From positions 9,445,753-9,509,752 of the forward strand of contig NC_031500.1 of the NCBI RefSeq assembly GCF_000237925.1: a stretch of 64,000 bases of DNA, written 5' to 3'. Made by a program: the position numbers and the translations under genes. Shown piece by piece: positions 48,658-60,774 of the stretch (positions are counted from its first letter, which is position 1; each line of letters begins with the position of its first letter). Below the pieces are notes generated by a model. That model searched no databases. It saw only the letters and a program-made list of their open reading frames with translations, and was not told the DNA's origin. Source of the stretch: Schistosoma mansoni (taxonomy: Eukaryota; Platyhelminthes; Trematoda; Strigeidida; Schistosomatidae).

Positions 48658-48985
48658 TGAATGCCTCATCATTCAAGACACATCGATAATTTGTGTTTAT
48701 GTTGCTTTTTCATGACAATATCTTGTTTCCACATATTGAAAAAATCACCCAACTGTGTCTCAAGACAAGCCGTCACATGGAATCCTGATGGCCAAAGGAG
48801 AAGAGGAAGACCAAAGAACACACTTCGTCGGGAATTGGAGGCACACATGAAAAGCATGAATAAGAACTGGAAGGAACTGGAAAGGATTTACTAGTACAGA
48901 GTTGGATGGAATATGCTGGTGGACGGCCCATGCCCACCGACGAGGGGTAACAGGTGTGAGTAAGTAAGTAAGCAAGTATGTAAGT
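48658..48985 (+). mobile_element. Second chimeric RTE copy
   Basis: Begins with the same non-RTE sequence as 47826-47902 (GCCTCATCATTCAAGACAC) and continues into [20 protein letters not shown] and [19 protein letters not shown]. It ends GGTAACAGGTGTGAGTAAGTAAGTAAG. It differs from the first copy by about 10 percent by eye in the RTE part. Confidence 0.75.
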
Positions 48986-49032
48986 TGTACAATAATATGC
49001 ATGAACTTAAGAATTCAAGTGAAACATATAAG

Positions 49033-49230
49033 GAGATTCTCTGTGGAGATTTTAAGTAATGTTTATATATAGTTGAAATCATGATTCAAGTGAAGCTAGA
49101 CCACCGTGGAAAACCTGGAAGCACCGTTTCATCCCACAGTGGGACTACACAGTAGGACGAAATGGTCGTCCATTGCTTCTAGGTTTTCCACAGTGGTTTA
49201 GCTCCAATTGACTCATGATTTCAACTTTAA
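49033..49230. repeat. Fold-back hammerhead repeat, short form
   Basis: Arms from AGTTGAAATCATGATTCAAG (left) and TTGACTCATGATTTCAAC (right), with the inner right half GGACGAAATGGTCGTCC. The loop is about 20 bp and there is no tRNA-like box. Confidence 0.75.
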
Positions 49231-49591
49231 ATGAAACTTATAACTTTGAATTTAGAGAAACCTAGGTTTCATTTTAATATGGATTGCACAACAAAGCTCC
49301 ATAAATGATTCTACTTATAGTTAACATGTCAATGAAATCAATCATTCTGGTAAAAAGAGAAAAGAACACAAAACAGTAATTTTGTATACACAAATTTCAT
49401 AGGCTGAAATCAAAAGTTTCATATTTAATCTAAGAGAGTATTTGTTTTACAAAACAATGCATAGTCTGCCGAATCACATTAGAAGAGTACGGGTTGTTTG
49501 TTGTTGTGTAAATTGTCTGTAACAATTCTCCTTTTGCTTTGCATTATTATAATCATTATCATGTCTGTATCAACAGGTACGCTTGATCACA

Positions 49592-50182
49592 TGTGACAGC
49601 CTACACACATATCTCTTTCTAGCTAAAATATTATCGCTCGATCAATCATTCTCTTCTCCATATACATAATATGCGCTCGTATCCTACTAATAGCATTTGC
49701 CCTGCCTTTCTGTGCCATAATTCTATTTGATTACAAATCCTCCTTTGTGTACTGAACGAGAACACGAGTGGAGAAAATCGAAAATATTTAGTCACGAAAT
49801 TACAGAATATCTCAGTAAGATATGAGAAGCATATGGTAAATAGTTAATTTGCAAACTATCAATCAATTGTCTCAATGTTGAACGTTCCTTCTGTGAATAA
49901 CAGTCCATCGTCTCCCAATATTATTGTTCATGCATTTTCATACCAATTGCGTTTCGTTCCCGTTCTTTCTTTATCGATCTTCTACTGAAATAAATTCAAT
50001 GCCCGCTCATCTTTATATACTACATATATGGATATAAATAACCCACACCACATTTGTATTCGCTCGCTCACACAGGTTAGTCTCTCTGCTCCAGTTCAGT
50101 CGATGTGCTTGCAACTTGGTTATCTGTGCTATCCTCTAATAAACTGTAGTCAACACTTCTTATTGTTTTCTGAATTCCAACA
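49592..50182 (+). mobile_element. Probable solo LTR fossil, family unknown
   Basis: About 590 bp starting TGTGACAGCC and ending GAATTCCAACA, with ATATAAATAA (50032) as a TATA-like box and AATAAACTG (50139) as a poly(A)-like signal in the order expected of an LTR. No matching flanking duplication or second copy is seen, so this is tentative. Confidence 0.35.
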
Positions 50183-51350
50183 CCGTGAGGACTTATATAA
50201 TAACGGTTATCAAGGTGGTTGATTAACGAAGCTCAGCCACTACAAGATAGTTATCTTCATAAATATACGGAAAAACGTATAAGATCAAATATCCGATTAT
50301 GCATATCAAAAGCTTTTTCTTAATAATTCAGAATATGGATCCATTAAATTTAAAAATTGAATGACTTGACAATGTGATTTCTTTTACCTAGTCTTCATTA
50401 GACATAAATTTAGACAACTAGTCTTCACGTTGAACTTTGACGAATACCAAGTTTCCGATATGGCTAAATATCAGCTTGCTAATGTCAAATTCGAATCGTA
50501 AGTGATCAGAGATTAATCGATTGTATAAGATTGAGTTCTTCACACAGTCACTGATAATAAATAATTGAGAAAGTTACTGTTTGATGTCAGTTAGAAGATA
50601 AGTAACAGTAGATGATACATCAGACCATTTGTCTTCTATTCATGGATTATTCATAAGTAGAATATATCGTATTCAGGAATTAGTTCAATAGATCTAAGAA
50701 ATGTGAATGTAGTAGATAACGACAGACTGTGAATCAACTCGACACAGCTAATGAGAATAGAGCAAAACAAATTCAAATCATAATAAAGATACACGTAATG
50801 CCAAATAATATTGATCGAGATAGTATTGAGATAGAGCAGTGTACTTGATGTGTTGGCCAGAATGACAATGATTGATTGTTTTGCTGAGTCAGACATGTAG
50901 ATAGTGTGACAAGTGTTATATGTGTTATAGATTCCCCTATCTTCATTATTATTGATTGACAATCCTTGTTGTTGGATTGTGTCGGATTTTGGTGTGGAAA
51001 TATAATGATATTGTAGTCAGGCTAATCTCGTGTTCTTGATCTGAGTTGTGTTGAAGTTCTGTAGAAAAGACACTGCGTAGGAATCCAGTGTAGATATTAG
51101 TCTAAGGTAAATTAACGTCTCACACACGTGTAAAAAGTGAAAGGACTGTTATAACAAGAAATGTTAGAAGTATAACAAGTATCCTACCGTTTATAACAGT
51201 ACTATTAACAACATACATCGACAATAAACAAGAAGAGCTAATTGAAATAATTGTGTTTTAAAATGTATTACTTTACTGAAATTAACGAAAACGTACATCA
51301 ACGTTTCAAACATTTGAGAAGAATTCACATGGTTTAACCTCTCAATTACC
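50183..51350. other. No gene recognised
   Basis: AT-rich sequence before the third VAL gene. The 103-codon minus frame at 50651-50962 has no recognisable domain. Confidence 0.45.
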
Positions 51351-51440
51351 CATAAAACAGTCAACATAATAGAAGTTCAGATACATTTACTATGAGAACA
51401 ATAACAAGGTGATTGCAAACAACACAATGAAAGTTGATAA
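51351..51440 (-). pseudogene. Orphan VAL intron-4 fragment
   Basis: Matches the sequence around the exon-5 acceptor and intron 4 (compare 51771-51850 and 24810-24890), including the TTACCC/CTAAAA acceptor. It then joins the gene's 3' flank (AATGAAAGTTGATAA), so exon 5 is missing. It lies about 120-210 bp beyond the stop of VAL copy 3. Confidence 0.65.
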
Positions 51441-51561
51441 GAAGTATATATTCAAAGAATGTTTTGGATTACTTCAGTGAAAAATTGAATACAAATACAC
51501 TTAACAAGTGTTGAGGTATCAAGTATATTTGACAAATAAATTCATTCCATTTCCAGTATAA

Positions 51562-53162
51562 TTAATATCTACTTCTCGACTGTTCGCGTTGATTGCATTC
51601 TCTACGTCCATTTTGAACGTTCGTTGACACCTTTTCTTCGCTTTGCGTTAATGGCTTCTGTTCATGTTGTGTATGAGCACTGTTAGTTTGTAAACTGTTT
51701 TTAGGAATATTTTGCATCATTGAGCACATATGACGTGGTTTCACTTCATATGGTTTCTCATTATTCCAATTACCCCTAAAACAATCAACACAATAGAAGT
51801 TCAGTCACATTTACTATGAAGACAAAAACAAGGTTATTGCAAACAATAACATTTCTTATCACATCATCAATAACCACTTACCCTGGACCGTAATTACACA
51901 CGATTGATAGACCGTACCGTGGACAATTCGCAACTCCACATCCAATGTCTGTGGTCTTGGCCCAAGCCATCTGAAACGGAATGTGAACAAGGAAATAATG
52001 TGATCGGTCGATCAATTGCAAAACTTTACATTGTGTTCCAATATGATATGTGTAGTTACACTACTTGTATCTGGAGATAATGTTGTCACCTCAAAGAGAT
52101 ACATGTGAAAATTCCAGTAAGTGTTCAATGAATATGTTTACACTTGGTGCAGTTATGATAACTAATTGAATTCTACAGAATACTCACTCACTCACTGATT
52201 CGATGATTCTGTCTCATGTGAACAGTCGGAATCATCTCACCGATCACAACATCATGGTTTTCCATGATTTTCCATGAATTTCTATTGATTTGCTTCAAAT
52301 ATTGTTTGTGTGAATAGTGTTGACAGAGTGATTAGCATTTAAATTAGGATTTGAATCCACTCGTCAGTCGTAATACACACTGGTCAGACACAAATTTCCT
52401 ATCTGTTGCTTTACACCGAATCACCCTACCTCTCAACCAAACACACAGATTCAACTATTAACAAGTGTTGTGAATACCTGTGTGCGAATAACTGCAATGA
52501 TCGGATTACGTGCATTCGCATTTGTGTTTGAGTCACTTCTATACAAATGTGAAATCACTTCATTGTTATCACACATTCGTTGTGAGTTATTATTATAGGT
52601 GTGAAGGGTGAGTGGTACATGACTATAGGGAAAATTCTATTCAAGTGGATGAGAATGGACTCACTTGTGTGTAATGCAAACATTGAGGACAGTTGTTCGT
52701 ATTGTAATTGTATAATTTGTGCTCATTGAACCAAGCATCCACTCCTCTGAATCAGAAATCAGTGATTTGAATGTGAATGAGCTTACGACTTAATGGTTGG
52801 ATGGAGAGCTATATTTTGTCCAACCCAACTGAATTGATTCGAATGTCGTTTGTCGTGACGTAAGATGCATTTGTTTGCCAATGATTGTGCTTGTCGAGCT
52901 AAATCGTGATTCCACTTCTACAAATAAGAGTTACGTGTTTGATATTCGAAGAAATGATTGAATAGTAAGTTACCAATGGTGACATATATTTAGCTGGAGG
53001 TTGTCCATCAACTTTACAATCAACTAAATCTTGTCTGTATTTTCTATGCAGATTGAGCAACTCTTCACTTTTCGCATCTAATCCACCGTTTGCATAAATC
53101 ATATTAACAAGAATCATTAGTATATGTACGACAAGTGTAACATTCTCTTCACGTAAGAACAT
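51562..53162 (-). CDS. Venom allergen-like (VAL) secreted CAP protein, copy 3 (mosaic)
   Basis: Exons on the minus strand: 53162-52974, 52917-52787, 52746-52665, 51970-51882 and 51775-51562 (with stop); 705 nt, 234 residues, same lengths and phases as the other copies. Residues 1-37 are largely different (signal peptide MFLREENVTLVVHILMILV..., then NGGLDAKSEELLNL). From LHRKYRQDLVDC through VCNYGPGGNW the protein is almost the same as copies 1 and 2. The tail again differs (QKPLTQSEEKVSTNVQNGRR ... RSRY against QKPIKKSEERVSRNMQYGRR ... KYRD). Gln97 again replaces the GEN Glu. The 5' flank is unrelated to that of copies 1 and 2, so regulation probably differs. Confidence 0.93.
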
Positions 53163-53197
53163 TATGATAGTTTATTCTATTCTGTTTGTGGCTTTTC

Positions 53198-54390
53198 GAA
53201 TAGTTCATGTTCATGTATATATATCCATATCTGTATGTCATTCAGTTTTCATGCACTACTTAATTAACGTTCTTTCACCTGTGAGTAGCATATTCTTTCT
53301 TCCCAACGCATGTTGCTCAATAATAATCACTGGTTGAAGAATGTTTGATTTACGTCCACTTTGAATAACCGTTTTATAATAAAGGAGTAGTTACATGTAT
53401 AGTAATAAATGTCAATTAAATGATATAATCATAGGTTGTAATGTAAAATTTATTTTAAGTTGGAATGATTGAAACTTCCATAGTTTGCAAATATACTCAC
53501 TTCGATTCGAATCACATTACAAATTTATTCAAAATTGAGTTAGTCTTCGTAGACGCTCCCCCCTTCTGTTGAGACATTGGAGTACTGCGCTGAAAAATTG
53601 TCAAGAATTAAAATAGTTTTTTAGTGCTTCATTGATTAATAACAATTTGCAGTTTGAAAAGTCAATTACACGTTGTGCATAGTCATGGATCGATTGAAGT
53701 TGAACAATAACACCGTTTGATTCCACCTCGGTGGTCTATAGATTAAACATTTGCGTGTGACACCTAAGCACTGCTCTGGAGTCACATAATAGGATGAAAC
53801 CAATGTCGAACATTGCTTCCAGGTTCCTAATGGCAGTCTATCTTAGATCGACTTATGAATTAAACTATTACAGTACTACAATCTCCACAAATCAATATTC
53901 TGATGAATTTATTTCAGTTGAAATATTGCAAAGTGCCATACATATCACTAATTTTAATGAATAAACAAAATCCGTCAGTAAATCAGTCAACCGAATGTCA
54001 GTCACTTGCCGCATATTATCTTGTGTTCCGATTGAAATTCTCTATACACAGACATTGAATGAGTTGTGTGAACCTATTTAAAAATAACCACATTAAATCT
54101 AATGTCTGTCTTATGTGATCCAGTGAGTCCTTTCATACGACCGATTATTGACATTTGTCAATGACATCAATCAACCGATCACATTGCTTGTTAATTTGTC
54201 TAACGGAATTTCAGAACGTTGAGTTTAATTACAGTTGATGACCTTGATATCTATCTATCTATCTATCTATCTGTCTATCATGGTGTACTATCACAGATTG
54301 ACATCACAATTTCCTCACCTCTAGATTATGTAGTTGGTGTAATTTCATCAACCATTCTATTGTTCTTTTAACGAAATCAGAATTTCGTAC
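53198..54390 (+). repeat. Duplicated flank block F, copy 2
   Basis: Matches 35801-38230 without the LINE insertion and with a shorter middle. It holds the decayed SINE (53686-53880) and block U (53982-54386), and starts only 36 bp before the VAL copy 3 start codon. Confidence 0.8.
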
Positions 54391-54751
54391 ATTGTTATAT
54401 GATATCGTAAGACGAAACAACTATTCAACCCTTCACACTTTGAATCGTAATGATATCAATCTAGAGTGAATTCAAACAAATGCTTTTTCATTATCAATCA
54501 AGGTGACAATGAATAGTATTGACGAAAGATAAAGTTAGAACAATATAAATTGCTTAAATATATAAACAACAAACTTTTCTACCTAAAGGAATATATGATA
54601 TGAAACTATCAAAGTGTAAAGGATGTTCAAATTTGTCGCTTTTATTTACCTCATTACACAGATGATTACCTTCATATTGAAACTAAAGTTTCCTAAAATC
54701 AAACAGATTAACATATTCACTTAGTATTGTTGACGAGTCTCAAATAGGATG

Positions 54752-54951
54752 NNNNNNNNNNNNNNNNNNNNNNNNNNNNNNNNNNNNNNNNNNNNNNNNN
54801 NNNNNNNNNNNNNNNNNNNNNNNNNNNNNNNNNNNNNNNNNNNNNNNNNNNNNNNNNNNNNNNNNNNNNNNNNNNNNNNNNNNNNNNNNNNNNNNNNNNN
54901 NNNNNNNNNNNNNNNNNNNNNNNNNNNNNNNNNNNNNNNNNNNNNNNNNNN
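54752..54951. other. Assembly gap (200 N)
   Basis: The gap replaces sequence that is present at 38591-38885 and 63120-63450, so about 295 bp would be expected here. Confidence 0.99.
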
Positions 54952-55010
54952 TTTGCGTGTCATCCTTGCTCAGGGGTCATGCTAATCTACTCTGTATCGT
55001 TCCAATTTTA
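54952..55010 (-). pseudogene. U6 snRNA-like pseudogene, copy 2 (cut by gap)
   Basis: Same as 38862-38942; the 3' end is hidden by N. Confidence 0.75.
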
Positions 55011-56066
55011 CCATGAGCTCTTAGTTTTGAAGGTATTTCAAATATCTTTTTAACTCTGTCAAGATATCGGTATTGTTATTGGCTAGTTAATTACACAATA
55101 GTGAATTGTATCATGGAATTGTATCATGTATTAATTACATTTTTTTATAGTATGAAATGTACTCATTATGTAGATCATATGATAAAGTGCCTTGATATTG
55201 TACACATTCAAATCTATGAAAATGACAATCAAGATTATTAGTGAATATGCCTAAAACTTGTTATTATTATATCACCTGTCTAATGTCCTTTAGATTCATG
55301 TATCGTGGTATTGCTTTTCACCTTTTCATCCCTCTGATCTACAATATGTTAAATGACTTCTCAACCTTTTCCCTTCAGTCTATGTAATGAACTCAAAGTA
55401 TATTGATTAGGTTATAAATCTAAACACAAAATCTATCTTGCTTTGAACTGATGCATCTTCCATCAATATTGTTTATATATTAAGGTAATCTTTATCTAAG
55501 ATCATCGTTTTGATGACTAATGTATAGTGAAAATGTTCTTCATATATCCTTAGTGGTAGATGATATGTACTGAAGTTAATCGTGAATTGAAATAATAAAC
55601 TTGTATTGTAATAGGTGATATCAGCAGTCACAAAATGGCGGAGAAGATATGAGACCACAACACATAATGTTCGCTGAGAACTTCACATCAGAAGAGAACA
55701 CGGGATGGAAGCCTAGATTCTATTATTTTCGAAAATTAAAATTCGCGGGCCATGTACAAAAAGAGAAGCTAGTTTACAAAATAGTCTTATGAGTCATCGT
55801 GTAAGTTCAGTGCATTCAGGGCTTGCTCGTCTTCTTCCGAAGCGTTTATCCTTGGTCACTGTGCAATAGAAAGAAAACACAATTTGTTAACAACATCATA
55901 CATGATGATTTGGACACCGTTACAATATGAGTGAAATTACAAAACACTTTTTGTTCGTATTGTCGAATCGACTTCACCTAATTGGTGTACATGTACAAAG
56001 TATAATAAAATAGTTTATAAATTATATAAACATAGTTTGATACAAGTTATCATATTGAATAGATTT

Positions 56067-56465
56067 CTACAATTGAATAACATCCAGAACTCAAAGCAGC
56101 TGTCTGTCAGCCAACAACGAAGTCAGAGTTTTCATTACAAACATCAGGCTATTTCTATTAGACAGGGCTGTAACTTGGAGAATTACCACAACTGTCATCA
56201 AAGAGTACAGTTAATTATAAACAGATATCTACGCAACACACTGCCTATTCATTGGACAGACACAATAAGCAACAACCTACTATATCCGAGAACAGACCAG
56301 GATCCAGCGGAACAGGAATTTAGAGGAAAACGCTGATGAATGTCAGGATACACATAGTGGAAATCATCAGACTGTACCGTGAAGCAAGCGCTAACTTGGA
56401 AGCCTGATGGTAAAAATAAAGGAACCAAACACAAGAGCACATGGTGTTGGGAATCAGAGGCAGTC
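56067..56465 (+). mobile_element. Decayed RTE 3' end, copy 2, truncated at a junction
   Basis: Same as 40010-40407, cut at 56465 where inverted E sequence starts. Confidence 0.75.
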
Positions 56466-57600
56466 CTCCATCATAGTTTCTTCATCTTCCAGTAGAACCT
56501 GTAAGGATTGGAACCTGTCGTTGAGAGTTATCATGAATTCGTTGATTTTGAACCTTTGCAATGTTGTTCCCCTACTCATCCAATGCTTCTTTACATTCAG
56601 TATCAACTTGGAAACCATCAAGTGTTGATCTGAAGCTATGCCAGCTCATCTTCTGCCTCTCACAACTTCCATTGTCCTTCAGAATCTCTCGTTGATACAA
56701 ATATGATCTATTTGGTTCTCCATGGTGTCATCCGATGATACCAATTTAGCTTTGTGTATGCGTTTGTGTGTGAATATAGTGCCGCCTGTCACGAAGTTGT
56801 TTAGTGCACCTAGATTGGCAAATCTCTCCGAGCACATGTCATCCTATCATATCTTCATATCCTGTGTTGTTCACTTCGACTTTGGCGTTTAGATCTCCGA
56901 TCAGGATGGTGAGGTCCTTTCTTCGACACTTCTCTATGATTGATTGAAGCCTCGAGTACAACTGATCTTTATCGTCGTCGTTACTATCATTGGTGGGTGC
57001 ATAACACTAGATAACATTGATTGTGACTCCCTCATTCTTGGTTTTGAATGATGCTTTGATGATTGTGGATCTGTGAGATTTCCATCCTACAAGTGCATTT
57101 CGTGCTTCTCTGAACAGCATTGGAGCAACTCTCTGAGTGTGTGGAGCGATTTCCTCTTCGTGACCGGAGTACAGGAGCTTCTCTCCCATATCTAGCCTTT
57201 ATTGTCCAGCTTGTGTCCAATGTGTTTCACTGATTCCGAGGACTTCCAATTTGTATCTTCTCATTTCCGTTGTTATTTGACTGGTCTTGTGAGTCTCGCA
57301 CATTGTCCGGGCATTCCATGTGCCTATGTTGATTGTTGCTCTGATTGTTAGAAGAGGCATTTGCTTCGTGACGTCCTCATAATCTCTGGTTCCATCCTGT
57401 GGCGTCATAATTCTTCATTCAACGTGGAGGGAAGAGTTTAAATGGTTTGAATTATTTTCTCTGCTTAGCGTTTTATAGCGAGTTAGTTTTCTACGAGATC
57501 GTGTCGCTTACCTCATGCTAACCCTCCTCCTTTATACAAACTTGAGACCGGCAGTCATTCTAGAATACCTACAGGCGGATATCGACATATAATCAATTAT
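56466..57600 (-). mobile_element. RTE LINE 5' half, inverted copy
   Basis: Inverse of 44645-45785. Leader and MTPQDGTRD start at 57408, endonuclease domain to the linker. It ends at the junction with D. The same stops as the left copy show that it was dead before duplication. Confidence 0.85.
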
Positions 57601-57664
57601 ATTTACACGGTAAACAATGCACTTATCTATTAAATAATGCCTAGCAAAATTAATGAACTATTCT

Positions 57665-57870
57665 ACATTATAGTTGAAAGCATGAGTCAATTGAAGCTAG
57701 ACCAGCATGGAAAACCTGGAAACACTGGACGTCCCATTATGGGACTCCTCAGCAGTTCGCATCCACGAACCCGCTCTCAAGAGATTCGAACCCGAAGCCC
57801 TTAACCGATAAACCACTGAGCTGGCGTCCAACGGTGTTAATGTCTAACTTCAACTGATTCAACTGATCTA
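57665..57870 (-). repeat. Hammerhead SINE with deleted catalytic arm, mirror copy
   Basis: Inverse of 44360-44560 with the same loss of GAAAC and octamer. Confidence 0.8.
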
Positions 57871-58969
57871 CATTAATTATATCTATGAAGAGTGTCACAA
57901 TATGTGTCCACTATACATTATTTAGACACTGTGATTTGTCTTGAATTCAGTTCAAGGGTAACAGATCTAATGGAGATGTTGTTCACAGTTTCATTTATTG
58001 ATTCCTTGCTCGCTTGATTTTCCATTTACAAAAACAGTTTTGTAAGGTATATGAAGGAAATAATTGTATCGGAACCTAATTCTTAGTATCCTGATTGCTT
58101 TCAAATGAATGAATTCTTAATCCATACATAACGTTTGTTTAAGTTCAGTGGTGTTATTATATTACATCGTTCTAGATGTCTTATCGTAGTATGGGTTTCC
58201 TTAACAATATGCCTCAACGAAGCAATCATGGATTGAACCTTCACCTCATAATGAGTAATTAACCTTCAAATCCCTATTTTATGATGAGATAATTTACATT
58301 CCCAAATTCAGTGATTTCGCAATATTGCACGATTATTTTCTATTCTCAGTGGTGATGTTTATCTTACAATCAACATGGTCACGAATTTTTGTTGAAACTC
58401 ATCTTCAGTTAATTTTTTTATAGGAACAATTAAGGGAGCAGAAGTAGTTACTTGTCTGATAATTTTTCTAAAAATGCCTATGATGAATGTAATTATGGGT
58501 GAAAATTGTTCTCAATAACTGACTTGTCTTCAATACTAGCGTTCCCAATGTAAACGACATGTTTTCAGTAGTCAAGTTAAAATGATGATGATATAAATAT
58601 TGAGATTTATATCCTACTTTCCCACTGCATTCGTTCAACCTAATTTATGTAGTTAAGAAAGACAGTTCAAGGCAACAGAGTAATTTTTTGCTTCATATTT
58701 CCATAGTACTCGGCTGTACCTATTTACCAAGCATTATACACTGGCGGACAATCAGATATTTTAAAGAGACTTATGTAAAACTCGTTGAAATCTTGAAAGT
58801 TGAACAGACAATGTCTTATGTTACTATGATATATGGTAGGTCATGTTAGTGGGAAATGCTCGGTAGATTTTTAAATAGTTCTCATTCTGGAGTAGAGTAC
58901 GTCACTAATGGAAGATATCTCGAAAGATTGAGTGATTGGTTTGATTAATGAAGTCGTCCATTTTGGTAT

Positions 58970-59280
58970 TAGTAGATCTTGACAGTGGGCGCAGTTACAT
59001 CACGGAAGTTTGAGTGGTCCTGCAATATCTGAGTCCAATTTGATCATGTGATCATCGTTGTCGACTTACACATATCGTCAATCCTCGTATATAATTATCG
59101 ACTTAACTGGCGTTAGTGAATAACAGAAATAAATAATGTCAAATAGGAGAATGGACGTTTGAGTACGTACATTTCATACAAACGTTGGTCGGAGCAGACA
59201 ATCAGAGAAGCGAAACGAAGAGGAGAGAGCGAAGCGAACCGGGTTGGAGATGGAGTGTTAGTAAACTCACTTTAGTTAGG
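58970..59280 (+). mobile_element. LTR fossil, mirror copy
   Basis: Inverse of 42230-42510; same family as the LTR at 28380. Broken. Confidence 0.6.
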
Positions 59281-60774
59281 CGTTACTCAATATTCATTGT
59301 CAAATCGAATTGAGACGATGCGGACTAAGCAAACTAAGGCGAAACTGCGAAAGGCGAAGTGAGGCGAGGCCTGGCGAATAATTGACAAGTTCAAAGTAGG
59401 AAATAAAAATGAATAGATTGGATTTTCCAGAATCTAGAACAACCCATGTGGGCTAGACATAGGGCCAGCTACTTCAAGTTATTAGTATACTCTGTATAGT
59501 AGCAGTCGGAGCTGTTATCAACACCATATCGATTCTCTGGTGTATCTATGATCAAGAATCAAAACGTCAGTGACACAAAATAATTTGGGCACAGAAACGT
59601 GCACGTCAGTGCCAATCAACCATCTGTCAAATGCATATCAGCTACTACTGATATGTACTCATCACAAATCATTTCTGAATAAAGAAGATTATTTATTGTT
59701 TGCTTGCAATAACTAATTTCAATTTGCCGTTTGGACACGTTTACACAATGAATCGTAATAATGAATCCATATTATTATTAAGGACTCTTTTGCAACCATC
59801 TGGATAACGTTTCGAAGAGGATTGATTAGCATTGTTCGAGAGGGTATTTGATTGAATTGCTTTCTATTTACAGTAAATAGTTTCGTTTTATGAAGTATTG
59901 ATAGTAGAACAAAAAACATGTTAAACTAATTTGTGGAGAATCTGATTGAATTCCCGTTTGTAAACTAATTTGCCATCGATGTACTTCTTCGAACCACCTA
60001 TAGAACGTTAATATTTTATTAGAACTATTCTGATTTCAAGTACGTGACAGCACAATTGAAAAGTTTCAGTAGTGAACCATTCATGTGTTTCATTGGTGTT
60101 TTACATGCAATTGGAAGACTACATGTTATATAGAATGAATAGTGACATTAACCGCATCTGATACATTCCCGATTTCAAACGTAGCTGTGTTTCATTTACC
60201 AAATACTGATTTTAACATGTATACGACCGAACCATTGTTACCAAAGGAATCCGTAAATTTTCATGGAGTTCAAGTATGGGTAATACTTTTCATTATCCAA
60301 TAGAATAGTTTTGATTCAAAATGGTTAGTGTAAAGTGTATCAAGTTGACAAAACAAAAGTAGCTTAATTCAATTTGATAATTGCTGATTCTCAAACATGG
60401 GATGCTCAACTAGTTAGTTGTAGTAACACTAATAAATTGTGTCTAACATTGTGAAAATATAATCTGAAGACTATTAGTAGGTTGTCTATTGAATTGAGAA
60501 TTTGATCTTCATTTTTCTGCATATAATTAGCATGGAAATATAATTGTTCCAGTAGGATTAATGGGAGGATGGAAGGATACTGACATATATGAAACAAGTA
60601 GAGGTTGTAGATCACCAACGTAGATGATCTATGTCAAATGATTGTAGACGTAGTGAGGTTGGACGTGAATGGTGCGACCAACAGCTTACTTCAAAGTCAC
60701 ATCTCGCGGTCAGAGCCTAATATGGATTACCTCTTCGTTGTATCAAGGTACCATGGCTGCTTTGAAGACCGTAT

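Larger units (their letters stand above)
54390..56465 (+). repeat. Third copy of D, direct orientation
   Basis: Matches 38230-40407. It shares with the inverted copy (61505-64000) an 11-bp deletion relative to 39322-39332 and several base changes, so those two are closest relatives. It ends abruptly at 56465. Confidence 0.85.

Noticed and set aside
50651-50962. 103-codon minus open frame
   Set aside because: AT-rich, no motif, no splice-linked neighbour; likely chance.
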